A stretch of 64,000 nucleotides of DNA, taken from assembly GCF_031143425.1 (NCBI RefSeq), contig NC_090437.1:842283978-842347977 (forward strand), written 5' to 3'. The notes beneath the pieces were generated by a model. The model ran no database searches and was not told the origin of the DNA. It worked only from the letters and a program-made list of their open reading frames with translations. A program made the position numbers and the translations under genes. Below, in pieces: positions 11,311 through 21,966 of the stretch. Numbering within the stretch: the stretch's first letter is position 1; each line of letters opens with the position of its first letter. This stretch comes from Pleurodeles waltl. Its lineage: Eukaryota; Chordata; Amphibia; Caudata; Salamandridae.

Positions 11311-14300
11311 CTACCCTGCTCTAATCCAATCCATCCCACTTAATTCAATTGACTGTTGACCAATGCAATTTGCCCCAACTCCAATCCAAAACAATCTTCC
11401 CCACTCCAATCCAAAACAATTTTCCCCACTACAATCTGCCCCACTCCATTCCATAACAATCTGCCCAACTCCAATCCGCTCCAATCTGACTCACTCAAAT
11501 CCAAAACAATATGCCCCACTGCAATCCCCCCACTCCAATAAACCCCAATCCAATCTAACTCAATCCAATTCAGTCAACCTCACCCCAGTTCAATCCACCC
11601 ACTTCACTGCTTTCCTCCCCACTCCAATCCAAAACAATCTGCCTCACTCAATCTCAAGCACTCTATCCCAAGGTATTCCAAAACAATCTGCTCCACTTGA
11701 ATCCAAAACAATCTGCCGAGCTTCAATATTCCCCACTGTAATCTAACACAATCTGCCCCCCTCCAATCAAAAACAATTTGCCCCACTTCAACCTGCCCCA
11801 CTCAAGTCCAAAACAATCTGCTCCACTCTAGTCCAAAACAATCTGCCACACTCCAGTCTGCCCCACTCCAATCTGTCCCACTCCAATCCAGAACAATGAG
11901 TCCAATCCCAAACAATCTGCCCGACTTGAATCCCAATCTGCACTACTCCATTCTGCCACACACCAACCCAAAACAATCTGCCCCACTCCAAACCAAAAAT
12001 AGCTGCCCCACTCCAAACTAAAATAACCTACCCCACCCGTATCCAGAACAATCTGTCCAATTACAGTCTGCCCCTTTCCAATCCAAAACAATCTTCCTCA
12101 CTCCAATCTGTCCCATTCCAATCTGCCCCACTCCAATCCAAAGCAAGCTTCCCCACTCCAATCTGCCCCACTCCAATCCAAAGTAATCTACCCCACTCTA
12201 ATCTTCCCCACTCCAATCCAAAACTATTGGCCCCACTTCAATCTGCCCCACTCAAATCCACCCCACTCCAACCTGCCCCACTACAATGTGCCCCACTCTA
12301 ATCCAAAGCAATCTGCCCACTCCAATCCAAAACAATCTGAATCAACTCCAATCCAAAACAATCTTCCCCACTGCAATCCGCCCCACTCCAATCCAGTCAT
12401 ATACAATATAGCTCAGTCCAATCAATCGACCTCACCTCACCCCAATCCAGTTCACCCACTCTACTGCAATCCAACCCATTCAAAACCAAAACAATTTTCC
12501 CCACTTCAATCTGCCCCACTTCAAACCACAACATTCTGCCTAGCTCCAGTCTGCTTCAATCTGACCCACTTGAATCCAGAACAATCTGCCTCACTGCATC
12601 CACCCCACTGAATCTAGCTCAATCCAATTCAATCCACATCACCCCAATCCAATCCACTCACTCCACTGCAATCCACCCCACTCCAATCCAAAACAATCAG
12701 GCCCACTCCAATCTGCCCCACTCCAATCCAAAACAATCTTCCCCACTCCAGTCCAAAACAACCTGCCTCTCTCCAGTCCAAAGCAATGTACCCCACTCTA
12801 ATCAAAAACAATTTGCCCCACTCCAATCCAAAAAACAGCTCCACTCCAACCCAAAACAATGCGCCCACTTCAATCTTCACACTCCAATCCAAAACAATCT
12901 GCCCCACTCCAATAAAAAAAAATCTGCCCTACTCCAGTCCAATTCAATCTGCCCCACTCCAATCCAAAACAATCTGCCCCATTCCAATCTATCGCACTCC
13001 AATCCAAAACAATCTGCCCCACTCCAATAAAAAAAAATCTGCCCTACTCCAGTCCAATTCAATCTGCCCTACTCCAGTAAAATTCAATCTGCCCCAGTCC
13101 AATCAAAAGCAATCTGCCCCAGTCCAGTATGCCCGACTCCGATCCAAAACGATCTGCCCCAGTCCAGTCTGCCCCACCCTACTCCAAAACAATCTACCCC
13201 ACTCCAATCTGTCTCACTGCAATCCAAAACAATCTGCCTGACTCCAATCCATAACAATCAGTCCCACTCCAATCTGCCCACTCGAGTCCAAAACAATCTG
13301 CCCCCACTCCAATCTGCCGGACTCCAATCTACGGACTCCAATCTACCCCAGTCCAATCTGCCTTTTTCCAATCCTCCCGACTCCAATCTGCTCCACTCCA
13401 ATCTGCTGAGTCCAATCAGATCAACTTCACCCCAATCCAATCCACCTCACTGTATACTATTTCACTCATCTCCACTTGCACCACAATTCACTCCACACCA
13501 ATCCACCCCACATTAATCCAGTACAGCCCAATACAGTGTAACCTACTCCAATCCAATCCACCTCACACCAGTCCAATCTGCCCCACCACACTCAACCCTA
13601 ATCCACCCCACTCCAGTGCAATCCACGAAAATCCACCCCACTTCAGTCATATCCACCCCAGGCCAATCTGCCACCCACTCAGTCCAATCCACTCCAGTCC
13701 AATCCACCACAGACCAGACTAACCCTCTCCAATCCAATCCAACCCAATTTGCGGGCTCAAATCCATTCCAGTGCACTTCGCTTCAATCCACCCACCCCAT
13801 TCCACCCACCCCAGTTGAATCCACCTCACTCCAGTCCAATCCAGTCCACCTTAATTCACTCATTCTAAACCAATCCACCTCACTCAAAACCACCTTAATC
13901 CATCCCATGCCAGTCCGATCCACCCAACTCCAATCCAATCCACCTGACACCAGTCCAATTCACCCAACTCCAATCCACTTAATTCAATCCACCCCACTTC
14001 ACAAATCCACCCCACTCTAAAAATCAACCCCACTTCGATCTAATCCACCCCACTCCAATCCAGTTCACCCACTCCAGTCCAATCAACCACAATCCACCCC
14101 ACTCAAATCCAGTGCACTCCACCCCAATCCAATCCAATCCACGCATTCCACTGCAGTCCACCTCACTCTAATTCACCCCACTCTAAAAATCCACCCCACT
14201 CCAACCCTCTCTACTCCAGTGCACCGCATCCAAATCCCATCCACCCCACCCTAATCAAATTCTCCCCACTCAATTCAATCAACCCCACTCAATCCAGTCT

Positions 14301-15300
14301 ATCTCGCTCCAATTCAATCCACCCCACTGCAATCCTATCCACTCAACTCCAGTCCATCCCACACCAATTCACTGCACTCCATTCCACCCCACTCTAGTCG
14401 ACCACACCACAGTCCGGCCCGCCCCACCCCATCTAATCCACCCCACTCAATCCAGTTTGCCCACCCCAATCCACCCTACCCCAATCCAGTTTATTCCACC
14501 TCATTTCAATTCACCCCACTACAATCAAATCCACCCATCCAGTCCACCCCACTCCAATCCAATCCACCCCACTCCACTCCAATCTACCTCACTCCACTCT
14601 AATGTACACCACTCCACTCCAATCCACCCCATCCCACTCAACTCAACTCCAATCCAATCCCTCCAATCCACCCCACTCTACCCCAATCCACCCCAACCCA
14701 TTCCAATCCAATCTATCAAATCAATCCACTTCAATCCACCACACTCTAGTCCAGGCAAACCCATTTGAGTCCATTTCACCCCACCCCACCCCACCCCACC
14801 CCACCCCACCGCACTCCAATCCAATGAATCCAACCAATCCCACTTTAATCCTACCCACTCCAATACAATCTAACCCACTCCAGTTCAATCCAATCCACCT
14901 CACTCCAGTTCCATCTAATCCACCTCACTGCAGTCCACCCTGCTCCAATTTACCCCACTCCGAACCCCGCATTCCACTCTAATCCACTCCAACCCAATTC
15001 AACCCACCCCAGTCCTATCACTCCAGTGCAATGCACCCACCCCAATCCAATCTAATCCATCCCTCTCCAATCCACCTCACCCCAGTTCAATCCACCCCAC
15101 TCCAATCCATGCCATTCAGTCAACCAACTCCAATGTACCCCACTCTACCCCAATCAAATCCACCCCATTCTACTCCAATCCAATCCACCAGACTACCTCA
15201 ATCCATTCCACCCTTTTCCACCCTACTCTACACCACTCTGACACTTTACTGTAAGCCACTGAACCACTGAATTCTATTCCTCTCTACTCAACTCTACAGC
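11311..15300 (+). repeat. CCAAT-rich satellite array, about 4 kb
   Basis: This is a degenerate tandem array. The first half (to about 13440) is built on a unit of about 25 bp, of the form CCCCACTCCAATCC + AAAACAATCTG. The second half shifts to shorter CCACTCCAATCCAAT-type units and ends in CTCTAC-rich sequence near 15300. The + strand is almost free of G, so strand asymmetry is extreme. Long apparent ORFs on both strands result from the repeat and code for nothing credible. Confidence 0.93.
14777..14811 (-). other. Potential G-quadruplex tract
   Basis: The + strand reads CACCC repeated about seven times, so the minus strand carries runs of four G separated by single T. This is the canonical pattern for a stable intramolecular quadruplex. 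It lies inside the satellite array. Confidence 0.6.
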
Positions 15301-15949
15301 ACTCTACCCCTCTACTCTACTCTACTCAACTCTATGCCAACAAATCCACTCTACAGTTCTACACCCACTCTCCTTGACACTCCACGCCACTAACTTTCTG
15401 CCATGCTATACAGCAGCCATCCTGCTGTACAACATGTCAAAACACATTGCCAAGCCAATAGCTCTTGTATAGGTAGGGCATATTGGCTTTGCCAGTGCTT
15501 GTTTATGTTGTTTGCTGAATGTGTATGCTTTCCTTTCTCAACATATCCAATGCGTTTGGGAAGGTTTTGTATTAGTATCTAGATGTGTTAAAATCTCTTA
15601 AGTAGTAAAATACCGCATGTATTGCATCTGTCGTAATTAGCATTTACATGCTGCAATTACTACTTTTCTACGCCAATTAAAGGCTTGTAAAGCATTGTGG
15701 ATACAGGTATTGATAACCAAACACACGTTGATAAAGTACTTCAGAAGTATTACTCTGTGTACATTGACTCCAGTGATTGCTAAATTTGACATGCTAAAAG
15801 GTATCCCACCAGAAAGGATATCTTCTAGTTTTTATCACTATTCTCACCGTGGATGTTCCTGCCATTGCATGAATTACGAAGATGAGGCTTTTACACAAAT
15901 GATGAACAGGATGTGCAAGCTACTTAAGCTTAATCTTGTTGTAAGTAGG
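15301..15949. other. Intronic sequence after the satellite
   Basis: The first about 100 bp continue as decaying CTCTACT repeats. The rest is AT-rich without recognisable features. Confidence 0.5.
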
Positions 15950-18294
15950 TGTAGGAAAATGCCTCTCTTGGCATGGTCACCCCCTAACTTTTTGCCTTTT
16001 GTTGATGCTAGTTATGATTGAAAGTGTGCTGGGACCCTGGTACACAGGCCCCAGCACCAGTGTTCTTTCCCTAAACTGTACCTTTGTCTCCACAATTGGC
16101 ACAGCCCTGGGACACAGATAAGTCCGTTGTAAGTGGTACCCCTGGTACCAAGGGCCCTGTGGCCATGGAACGTCTCTAAGGGCTGCAGCATGTATTATGC
16201 CACCCTGGGGACAACCTCACTCAGCACATGCACACTCACAGCTTGTGTGTGCTGGTGGGGAAAAAATGACTAAGTCGACATGGCACTCCCCTCAGAGTAC
16301 CATGCCCACGGCCCACTTCCTGTGGCATTGGTAAGTCACCCCCGCAGCAGGCCTTATAGCCCTAAGGCCAGGTGCGCTATACCACAGGTGAGGGCATAGT
16401 TGCATGAGCACTGTGCCCCTACAGTGTATAAGCCAAACCAAGAACCTCCAGAGGACAGCGGCTCTGTCCAAAACTACAACCAAGAAAACATCTTTAAAGA
16501 AGACTCCAGCCTCGCTCCGGAAGTGTGAGTCTTCACACTCTGCACCGACACCCCCGGCCCGTGTCCAGAGAAACCAACACCGCAGAGAGGACCCCCCAGG
16601 CGACTCCAGCGACATGGACACTCTGAGTCGAGCTCTCTGCACCCCCACTGCAACGCCTGCAGAGAGGATCCAGAGGCTTTCCCTGACCGCAACTGCCCGG
16701 TAACAAAGGAGCTCGATGCCTGAATAAGGCACTGCACCCGAAGCCCCCAGGACCGAGAGGAACCAACCATCAGTGCAGCAGTGACCAGCAGGCGGCCCTC
16801 ATCCTAGTCCAGTCAGTGGCTGGCCTGAGAAGCCCCTCTGTGCCCTACCTGCGTCGCTAGAGTGACCCCGGGTCCCTCCATTGATTTCTACCTAAAACTT
16901 GATGCCTTGTTCACACACTGCACCCAGCCGCCCCTGTGCCGCTGAGGGTGTATTTTGTGTGCCTGTTTGTGACCCCCCCAGTGCTCTACAAAACCCCCCT
17001 CGTCTGCTCCCAGAGGACACAGGTACTTACCTGCTAGCAGACTGGGACTGGAGAACCCCTGTTCTCCGTAGGCGCCTATGCTATTTGGGCTCTACTTTGA
17101 CCTGTGCATCTGACCAGCCCTGTGTTGCTGGTGCTGGGTGCTTGGATTGACTTGAACCCCCAACGGTGGGCTGCCTATGCCCAGGAGACTGAACTTGTAA
17201 GTGCTTTACTTACCGTATTAACCAACCTGTACTTACCTCCCCCAGGAACTGTTGATTTTTGCAGTGTCCACTTTTAAAATAGCTTATTGCCATTTTTGCC
17301 AAAACTGTGTACATTACTATTTTATTCAAAGTTCCATACTTACCTGTGTGAAGTACCTTACAATGTATGTACTTACCTCAATTCTGAATCTTGTGGTTCT
17401 AAAATAAATTAAGAAAATACTATGGGGGTCATTCTGACCCTGGCGGTCGGTGACCGCCAGGGTCACCGACCACGGGAGCACCGCCAACAGGCTGGCGGTG
17501 CTCCGTCGAGCATTCTGACCGCGGCGGTTCAGCCGCGGTCAGAAACGGAAAGTCGGCGGTCTCCCGCCGACTTTCCGCTGCTCGGGAGAATCCTCCATGG
17601 CGGCGGAGCGCGCTCCGCCGCCATTGGGATTCTGACACCCCCTACCGCCATCCTGTTCCTGGCGGGTCTCCCGCCAGGAACAGGATGGCGGTAGGGGGTG
17701 CCGCGGGGCCCCTGGGGGCCCCTGCAGTGCCCATGCCAATGGCATGGGCACTGCAGGGGCCCCCGTAAGAGGGCCCCACTGTGTATTTCAGTGTCTGCAA
17801 TGCAGACACTGAAATACGCGACGGGTGCAAACTGCACCCGTCGCACATACCCACTCCGCCGGCTCCATTCGGAGCCGGCTTCCTCGTGGGGAGGGGTTTC
17901 CCGCTGGGCTGGCGGGCGGCCTTCTGGCGGTCGACCGCCAGCCCAGCGGGAAAGCCTGAATGGCCTCTGCGGTCTTTCGACCGCGGAGCGGCCATATGGC
18001 GGTTCCTGCGAGGCGGGCGGCTACCGCCGCCCGCCTCACTCGGAATCAGGGCCTATGTTTCTATATAAAAACCTATTGGCCTGGAATTAAGTCTTTGAGT
18101 GTGTGTTCTCATTTACTGCCTGTGTGTGTACAACAAATGCTTAACACTACCCTCTGATAAGCCTACTGCTCAACCACACTACCACAAAATAAAGCATTCT
18201 AATTTTGCCACTATCAACCTCTAAGGGGAACCCTTGGACTCTGTGCCCACTATCTCTCACTTTGAGATAGTATATACAGAGCCACCCTCCTACA
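15950..18294 (+). mobile_element. Solo LTR (TGTAGGA...TCCTACA) with 5-bp target duplication
   Basis: The element begins TGTAGGAAAATG at 15950 and ends CCTCCTACA at 18294. GTAGG is duplicated at 15945-15949 and 18295-18299. TG...CA ends, a 7-bp terminal inversion and a 5-bp duplication identify it as an LTR left by recombination. An AATAAA-type signal near 18186 suggests + orientation. About 630 bp of it is a later insertion of GC-rich hairpins (17425-18052). It is unrelated by eye to the LTR family at 56-63 kb. ORFs inside are shadows of GC-rich sequence. Confidence 0.85.
17425..18052 (+). mobile_element. Serial-hairpin element, copy 1 (about 13 consecutive palindromes)
   Basis: This GC-rich block consists almost wholly of back-to-back hairpins: 17435-17465, 17475-17504, 17513-17544, 17546-17577, 17597-17624, 17638-17698 (29-bp perfect stem, 3-nt loop), 17714-17764 (24-bp perfect stem), 17783-17817, 17818-17844, 17858-17879, 17897-17953, a weaker one near 17967-17992, and 18010-18037. 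Loops are usually 1-6 nt. The ends GGGGTCATTCTGA and, inverted, GCCCTGATTCCGA are partly alike. The sequence is flanked by CTATG at 17420-17424 and 18053-18057, a possible target duplication. There is no coding capacity, so it is presumably non-autonomous. Confidence 0.85.
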
Positions 18295-18912
18295 GTAGGT
18301 TAATTGCCATTTTGCCCTTTAATACTCCCCTCGTTGTCCTACATCTATTACTGATCAGAACTGCAGGTTTTTCTGTTGAAACTGCAGAGAAATGCTGGAA
18401 TTGAAGAATGTTACAAGAGGTGGCAGTGGAGTGCATAGCATAGAGAGTGAATTCAAGTAAATGTCCTATGTTTCAAAGATGGCCTCACTTTTACTTGGAG
18501 GAATGACAAATATAGCAACCTGTAAAGAGGACCATAAAGTGAGAAATCCAAAGCTGCTCGCTTTGTACGTCCTTTTCATGTTATGTAGTCAATTCAAGTA
18601 TGCTGTTTTGATTGTCCTTTACAAACACTTGTGCTCATGTCCTGTCAGCTCTGTGACTAAAAAGGATAATATCTTGCATCAACTACAAGTTCAATGAACC
18701 ATGTTACATGTGGAAAGTGTGTTCCTTTGTATAATGAATTGGAAATTCTAAACCTGACAAGCTTTGCTTTTTAATGTGTGCAGTTACGTAAGCCACATGT
18801 TGACACAACCACTATATTTGTTATATGAATTTTTGTCCATAGGTCAGCAGCCTGTATTTGAGAGTCTAATGGTAACCCAGGCAATGTAACCATATTTATG
18901 TTATTTTTTAAG
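18295..18912. other. Intron 1 end
   Basis: AT-rich unique-looking sequence. A T-rich stretch and AG at 18911-18912 form the acceptor of the next exon. Confidence 0.6.
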
Positions 18913-19164
18913 GTTCCAAAAGTCAAAAACATGTTTTAAGACCAGAGTCTCTGGAAGGTACAGATGAAGAGGATCCAGTCACAGCCTTGGAATGGGATCC
19001 ACTCTCTACGGACTATCTTTTGGTTGCTAATTTACACAATGGGATTCGATTAGTAGATTCAGAATCTCTCTCTTGCATTACCACATTCAGTTTTCCAAGT
19101 GCTGCTGCATCAGTGCAGTGTTTGGCATGGGTTCCTAGTGCACCAGGGATGTTTATTACTGGAG
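18913..19164 (+). CDS. WDR17: WDR17 internal exon B (WD40 repeat region)
   Basis: An exon of 252 bp, 84 codons, between the acceptor AG (18911-18912) and the donor GTATGT (19165). The first two bases complete the glycine codon begun at 1725, and the last base opens the aspartate codon completed at 45157, so it is again phase 1 at both ends. The frame contains RPESLEGTDEEDPVTALEWD, then STDYLLVAN and GIRLVDSESLSCITTF (a WD40 blade), then AASVQCLAWVPSAPGMFITG, the start of the next blade. This is very close to the mammalian WDR17 sequence as I know it, with no disruption. Confidence 0.93.
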
Positions 19165-19351
19165 GTATGTACGTTCATGTTATGTATAATGTGATTGCAA
19201 TGTTAACACTTTTAGTATTATTTTTTTAGTGTTATTCCATGATGCAGGTAAACATGTTTAACAAAGGTATAAGTTCTGGTGTGTCAATTGATTGCATTGG
19301 GCAATATTCATTCTTGTTTATGAAATAAATAGAAATTATCAACATGAACGC

Positions 19352-19390
19352 TTTTTAGGGTCGAGTCTGCGAAGGCATGCGATAGCGGAT
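19352..19390 (+). repeat. Satellite element copy 2, flank start (split)
   Basis: TTTTTAGGGTCGAGTCTGCG followed by GCATGCGATAGC matches the opening of copy 1 at 10764. The match then breaks off and resumes about 770 bp later at about 20160. Confidence 0.65.
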
Positions 19391-19582
19391 GTATGATGGA
19401 GACACGCATGCATTTGCCAGGCATGCCTTTACAATGTGGTCAGTACAATGCATGTGTCATTACCATGCTTGAACTTACAACGAAATATTTTACCACACAT
19501 ATGCCTTTACCACTAAAATGTAATTGTAAAGGCATGGTTGGTATAGGCACATATGTGGTAACAGGTAAAGTGGTAAGTGTAA

Positions 19583-19584
19583 CA

Positions 19585-19621
<37 letters not shown>

Positions 19622-19622
19622 T
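19583..19622. repeat. (AT)n microsatellite
   Basis: A near-perfect alternating AT run with one G interruption, inside the foldback insertion. Confidence 0.95.
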
Positions 19623-19629
19623 AAAATCA

Positions 19630-19960
19630 CCTTGCCACCCAAAAACCGCTACCCACACTCAACCCTAAAAATACCCTCACCACCCAAAAACCACCCCAAA
19701 ACCAAAAAAAACACATACCCACCCTAAAACCTAAACATGCCCTTACTACCCAGAAATCCATACCCACCCTAAAATCTAATAATACACTTTCCGCCCAAAA
19801 CCCCATTCGCACCCTAAAACCAAATATCCCTTACCACTCAAAAACCCATACCACCCTAAAACCTAGAATCCCCATACCAACCAAAAACCCATACCCACCC
19901 TAAAACTTAAAAATGCCCTAACCACCCTAAAGTCCCATACCCACCTTACAAAATAAAAAA
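19630..19960. repeat. CCCACCCTAAAACC minisatellite
   Basis: Diverged tandem units of roughly 45 bp: CCCACCCTAAAACCTAA, then ATGCCCT, then ACCACCCAAAAACCCATA. About seven units. G-poor on the + strand. Confidence 0.8.
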
Positions 19961-20159
19961 AAAAATACTTACCTTTAAAACCTTTGCATCGCATATGCCT
20001 TTAACATTCATGCCTTTAGAATGAAATGCATTGTAAAGGCATGCGTAGTAAAGGTATATTCGTGGTAAAGGCATGAATGGTAAAGGCATGTGTGGTAAAG
20101 GTATATGCGTGGTAATGCCTTCGTGGTAGCGGACATACGTGGTAATGACTGCATTGTAA

Positions 20160-20680
20160 TGGATGTTTCCCATGCTAGCCCATGTGTATCACTTGTGAGA
20201 CGCTGTTGTACTTACAAAAGGGCTTTGAGCCTGCCTGTTGCTTATCATTTGTTGGATTGCGTAGCCCCGCAGTTAGTCATGGCTTTCATATCATAATTTC
20301 TGTTCCTGTCCGGGGAGCAGGGACCACCAATGATTGATTCAAGTTAATCAGTGCCATCAACTGCTTCCGACGTGGTTGAGATACTATTTTATTCTTTTTT
20401 ACTTCTATTGCCCTGCAAACAGAAGGCACGTGAGTGGCAAACATGTGCTCAGCAGGACAAATACAATTGCAAATGTGTATTTTCTGTAGTTGATATTTTG
20501 TTTTATTTTGCCAAATATTTTTTTCTCACTTTTCACTCATGTTTTGTTTTGTTTTTGCTTGTGGGTGCTGTTCTCAAAAGATAACTATTATCTTGTTAAA
20601 ATGATTGCAAAGCAACATTGTTTCTTCCTTACGTGTAATTTTTGAAATTATGCTTTAACACATAATTGTGCAGTACACCT
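20160..20680 (+). repeat. Satellite element copy 2, flank continued
   Basis: The sequence follows copy 1 (10800-11310) block for block: CATGTGT, GTGAGAC, GGGCTTTGAGCC, GATTGATTCAAGTTAATCAG, GCTGTTCTCAAAAGAT, then ACATAATTGTGCAGTACAC directly before the array. Confidence 0.8.
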
Positions 20681-21800
20681 CAATTGACCCCACTGTAAAC
20701 CAATGCGTGCCAATCCATTCCAAAGCACTCACCCCAATCCACTCCAATGCAGCACACTCCAAGCCTCCCAAACCTCCCCACTCCAATCCAAACCAATCAG
20801 CCCCACTGCAATAAAAAGAAATCTGCCCCACTTCAGTACAATGATCCAAAACAATCTGCCCCACTCTAATCCAAAACAAAGCACCCAAATTCCAATCCAA
20901 AACTATCTGCCCCAGTCTAACCTGTCCCACTCCAATCCAAAACAGTGTACCCCACTCCAATCCAAAACAATCTGTCCCACTCCAATCCAAAAGAATCTGC
21001 CTCACTCCAATCCAAAATAATCTGCCCCATTTCAATCTGCCTCACTCTAATCCAAAACAATCTGCCCCACTCCAAAAGAATCTGCCCTACTCCAGTCTGC
21101 CCCACTCCTGTCCCATCCACCACTCTCATCCCAATCCACCACACTGCAGTCCTTCCACCCCACCCCACTCCAATCTGCTCCATGTCAATACTAACAATGT
21201 GCCCCACTCCAGTACAGCAATCCAAAACAATCTGCCCCACTTCAACCCAAAACGATCTGCCCCACCCAATCCAAACCAATCTGCCCTACTCCAACCTGCA
21301 CCACTCCAATCCAAAAAAATCTGCCCCACTCCAATCTGCCCCAATCCAAATCCAAAACAATCTGCCCCACTCCAATAAAAAACAATCTGCCCCACTCCAA
21401 TATAAAACAATCTGCCCCACTCCAATCTCCCCCACTCCTATCCAAAACAATCTGCCCCACTCCAATCCAATTCACCCCCCTCCAATCCAATCCACCTCAC
21501 CCAGATCCACCCTTCTCCGCCTCACCCAATCCACCCCACCTCAAGCAGCCCCATTCCAATCTGTCCCACTCAGATCCGCCCCCTTCCAATCCAAAACAAT
21601 CTGCCCCACTCCAGTCTTCCCTACTCGAACCCAAAACAATCTGTCCTACTCAAATCCAAAACAGTCTTTCACTTCAATCCAAAACGATCTGCCCCACTCC
21701 AATCTGTCCCACTCCAATCCAAAACAATCTGCCTTATTCCAATCCAAAATAGTCTGCCCTGCTTCAGTCCAAAACAACCTGCCCCGCTGCAGTCTAAAAT
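20681..21800 (+). repeat. CCAAT-rich satellite array, copy 2 (about 1.1 kb)
   Basis: The same unit of about 25 bp as at 11311-13440 (CCCCACTCCAATCC + AAAACAATCTG), with short stretches of the CCAATCCACC type near 21470-21540. The array stops abruptly at about 21800. ORFs through it are repeat artefacts. Confidence 0.93.
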
Positions 21801-21966
21801 AGGATTAGTAGGCAATACACCTACTGCTAAAATCTTTATAGCCACCATATTCCTAGGCCTGAATCCTGGTTGGTCTCACTCATACTTTCATTGTTTGAGT
21901 TAGATAAAATGAGAATCATTGAGTTGGTTATCATAACACATTTTTGTTATCACTTTGAGTAATCCA
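21801..21966. other. Short spacer
   Basis: Nothing recognised. Confidence 0.4.

Larger units (their letters stand above)
1726..18912 (+). other. WDR17: WDR17 intron (17.2 kb, phase 1)
   Basis: A GT-AG intron between exons A and B. Most of its length is accounted for by a nested DIRS/LTR complex, a Tc1/mariner element, a CCAAT-rich satellite and a solo LTR with a hairpin-chain element inside it. No further exon was recognised within it. Confidence 0.85.
19391..20159. mobile_element. Foldback insertion with internal minisatellite
   Basis: Both sides are made of short blocks such as ATGCCTTTACCAC on the left and the complementary GTGGTAAAGGCAT on the right (from about 19985), so the two flanks are inverted. 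Between them lie an (AT)n run at about 19583-19622 and a CCCACCCTAAAACC-type minisatellite at about 19630-19960. The whole interrupts the flank of satellite copy 2. GGATGT appears near both breakpoints and may be a short target duplication. No ORF. Confidence 0.6.

Noticed and set aside
11356..15270. Many long open frames on both strands (for example 11363-11746, 12786-13241, 13616-14020)
   Set aside because: They arise because the satellite unit lacks stop words in some frames. The translations are low-complexity Pro/Ser/Gln/Asn repeats (or Gly/Trp repeats on the other strand) and shift with unit number.
17422..18157. Several overlapping frames on both strands around the hairpin chain
   Set aside because: GC-rich palindromes are read open on both strands. 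There are no motifs, and they follow the hairpins, not codon structure.
20655..21802. Long frames across the second array, including a 285-codon frame
   Set aside because: Same satellite artefact as in the first array.
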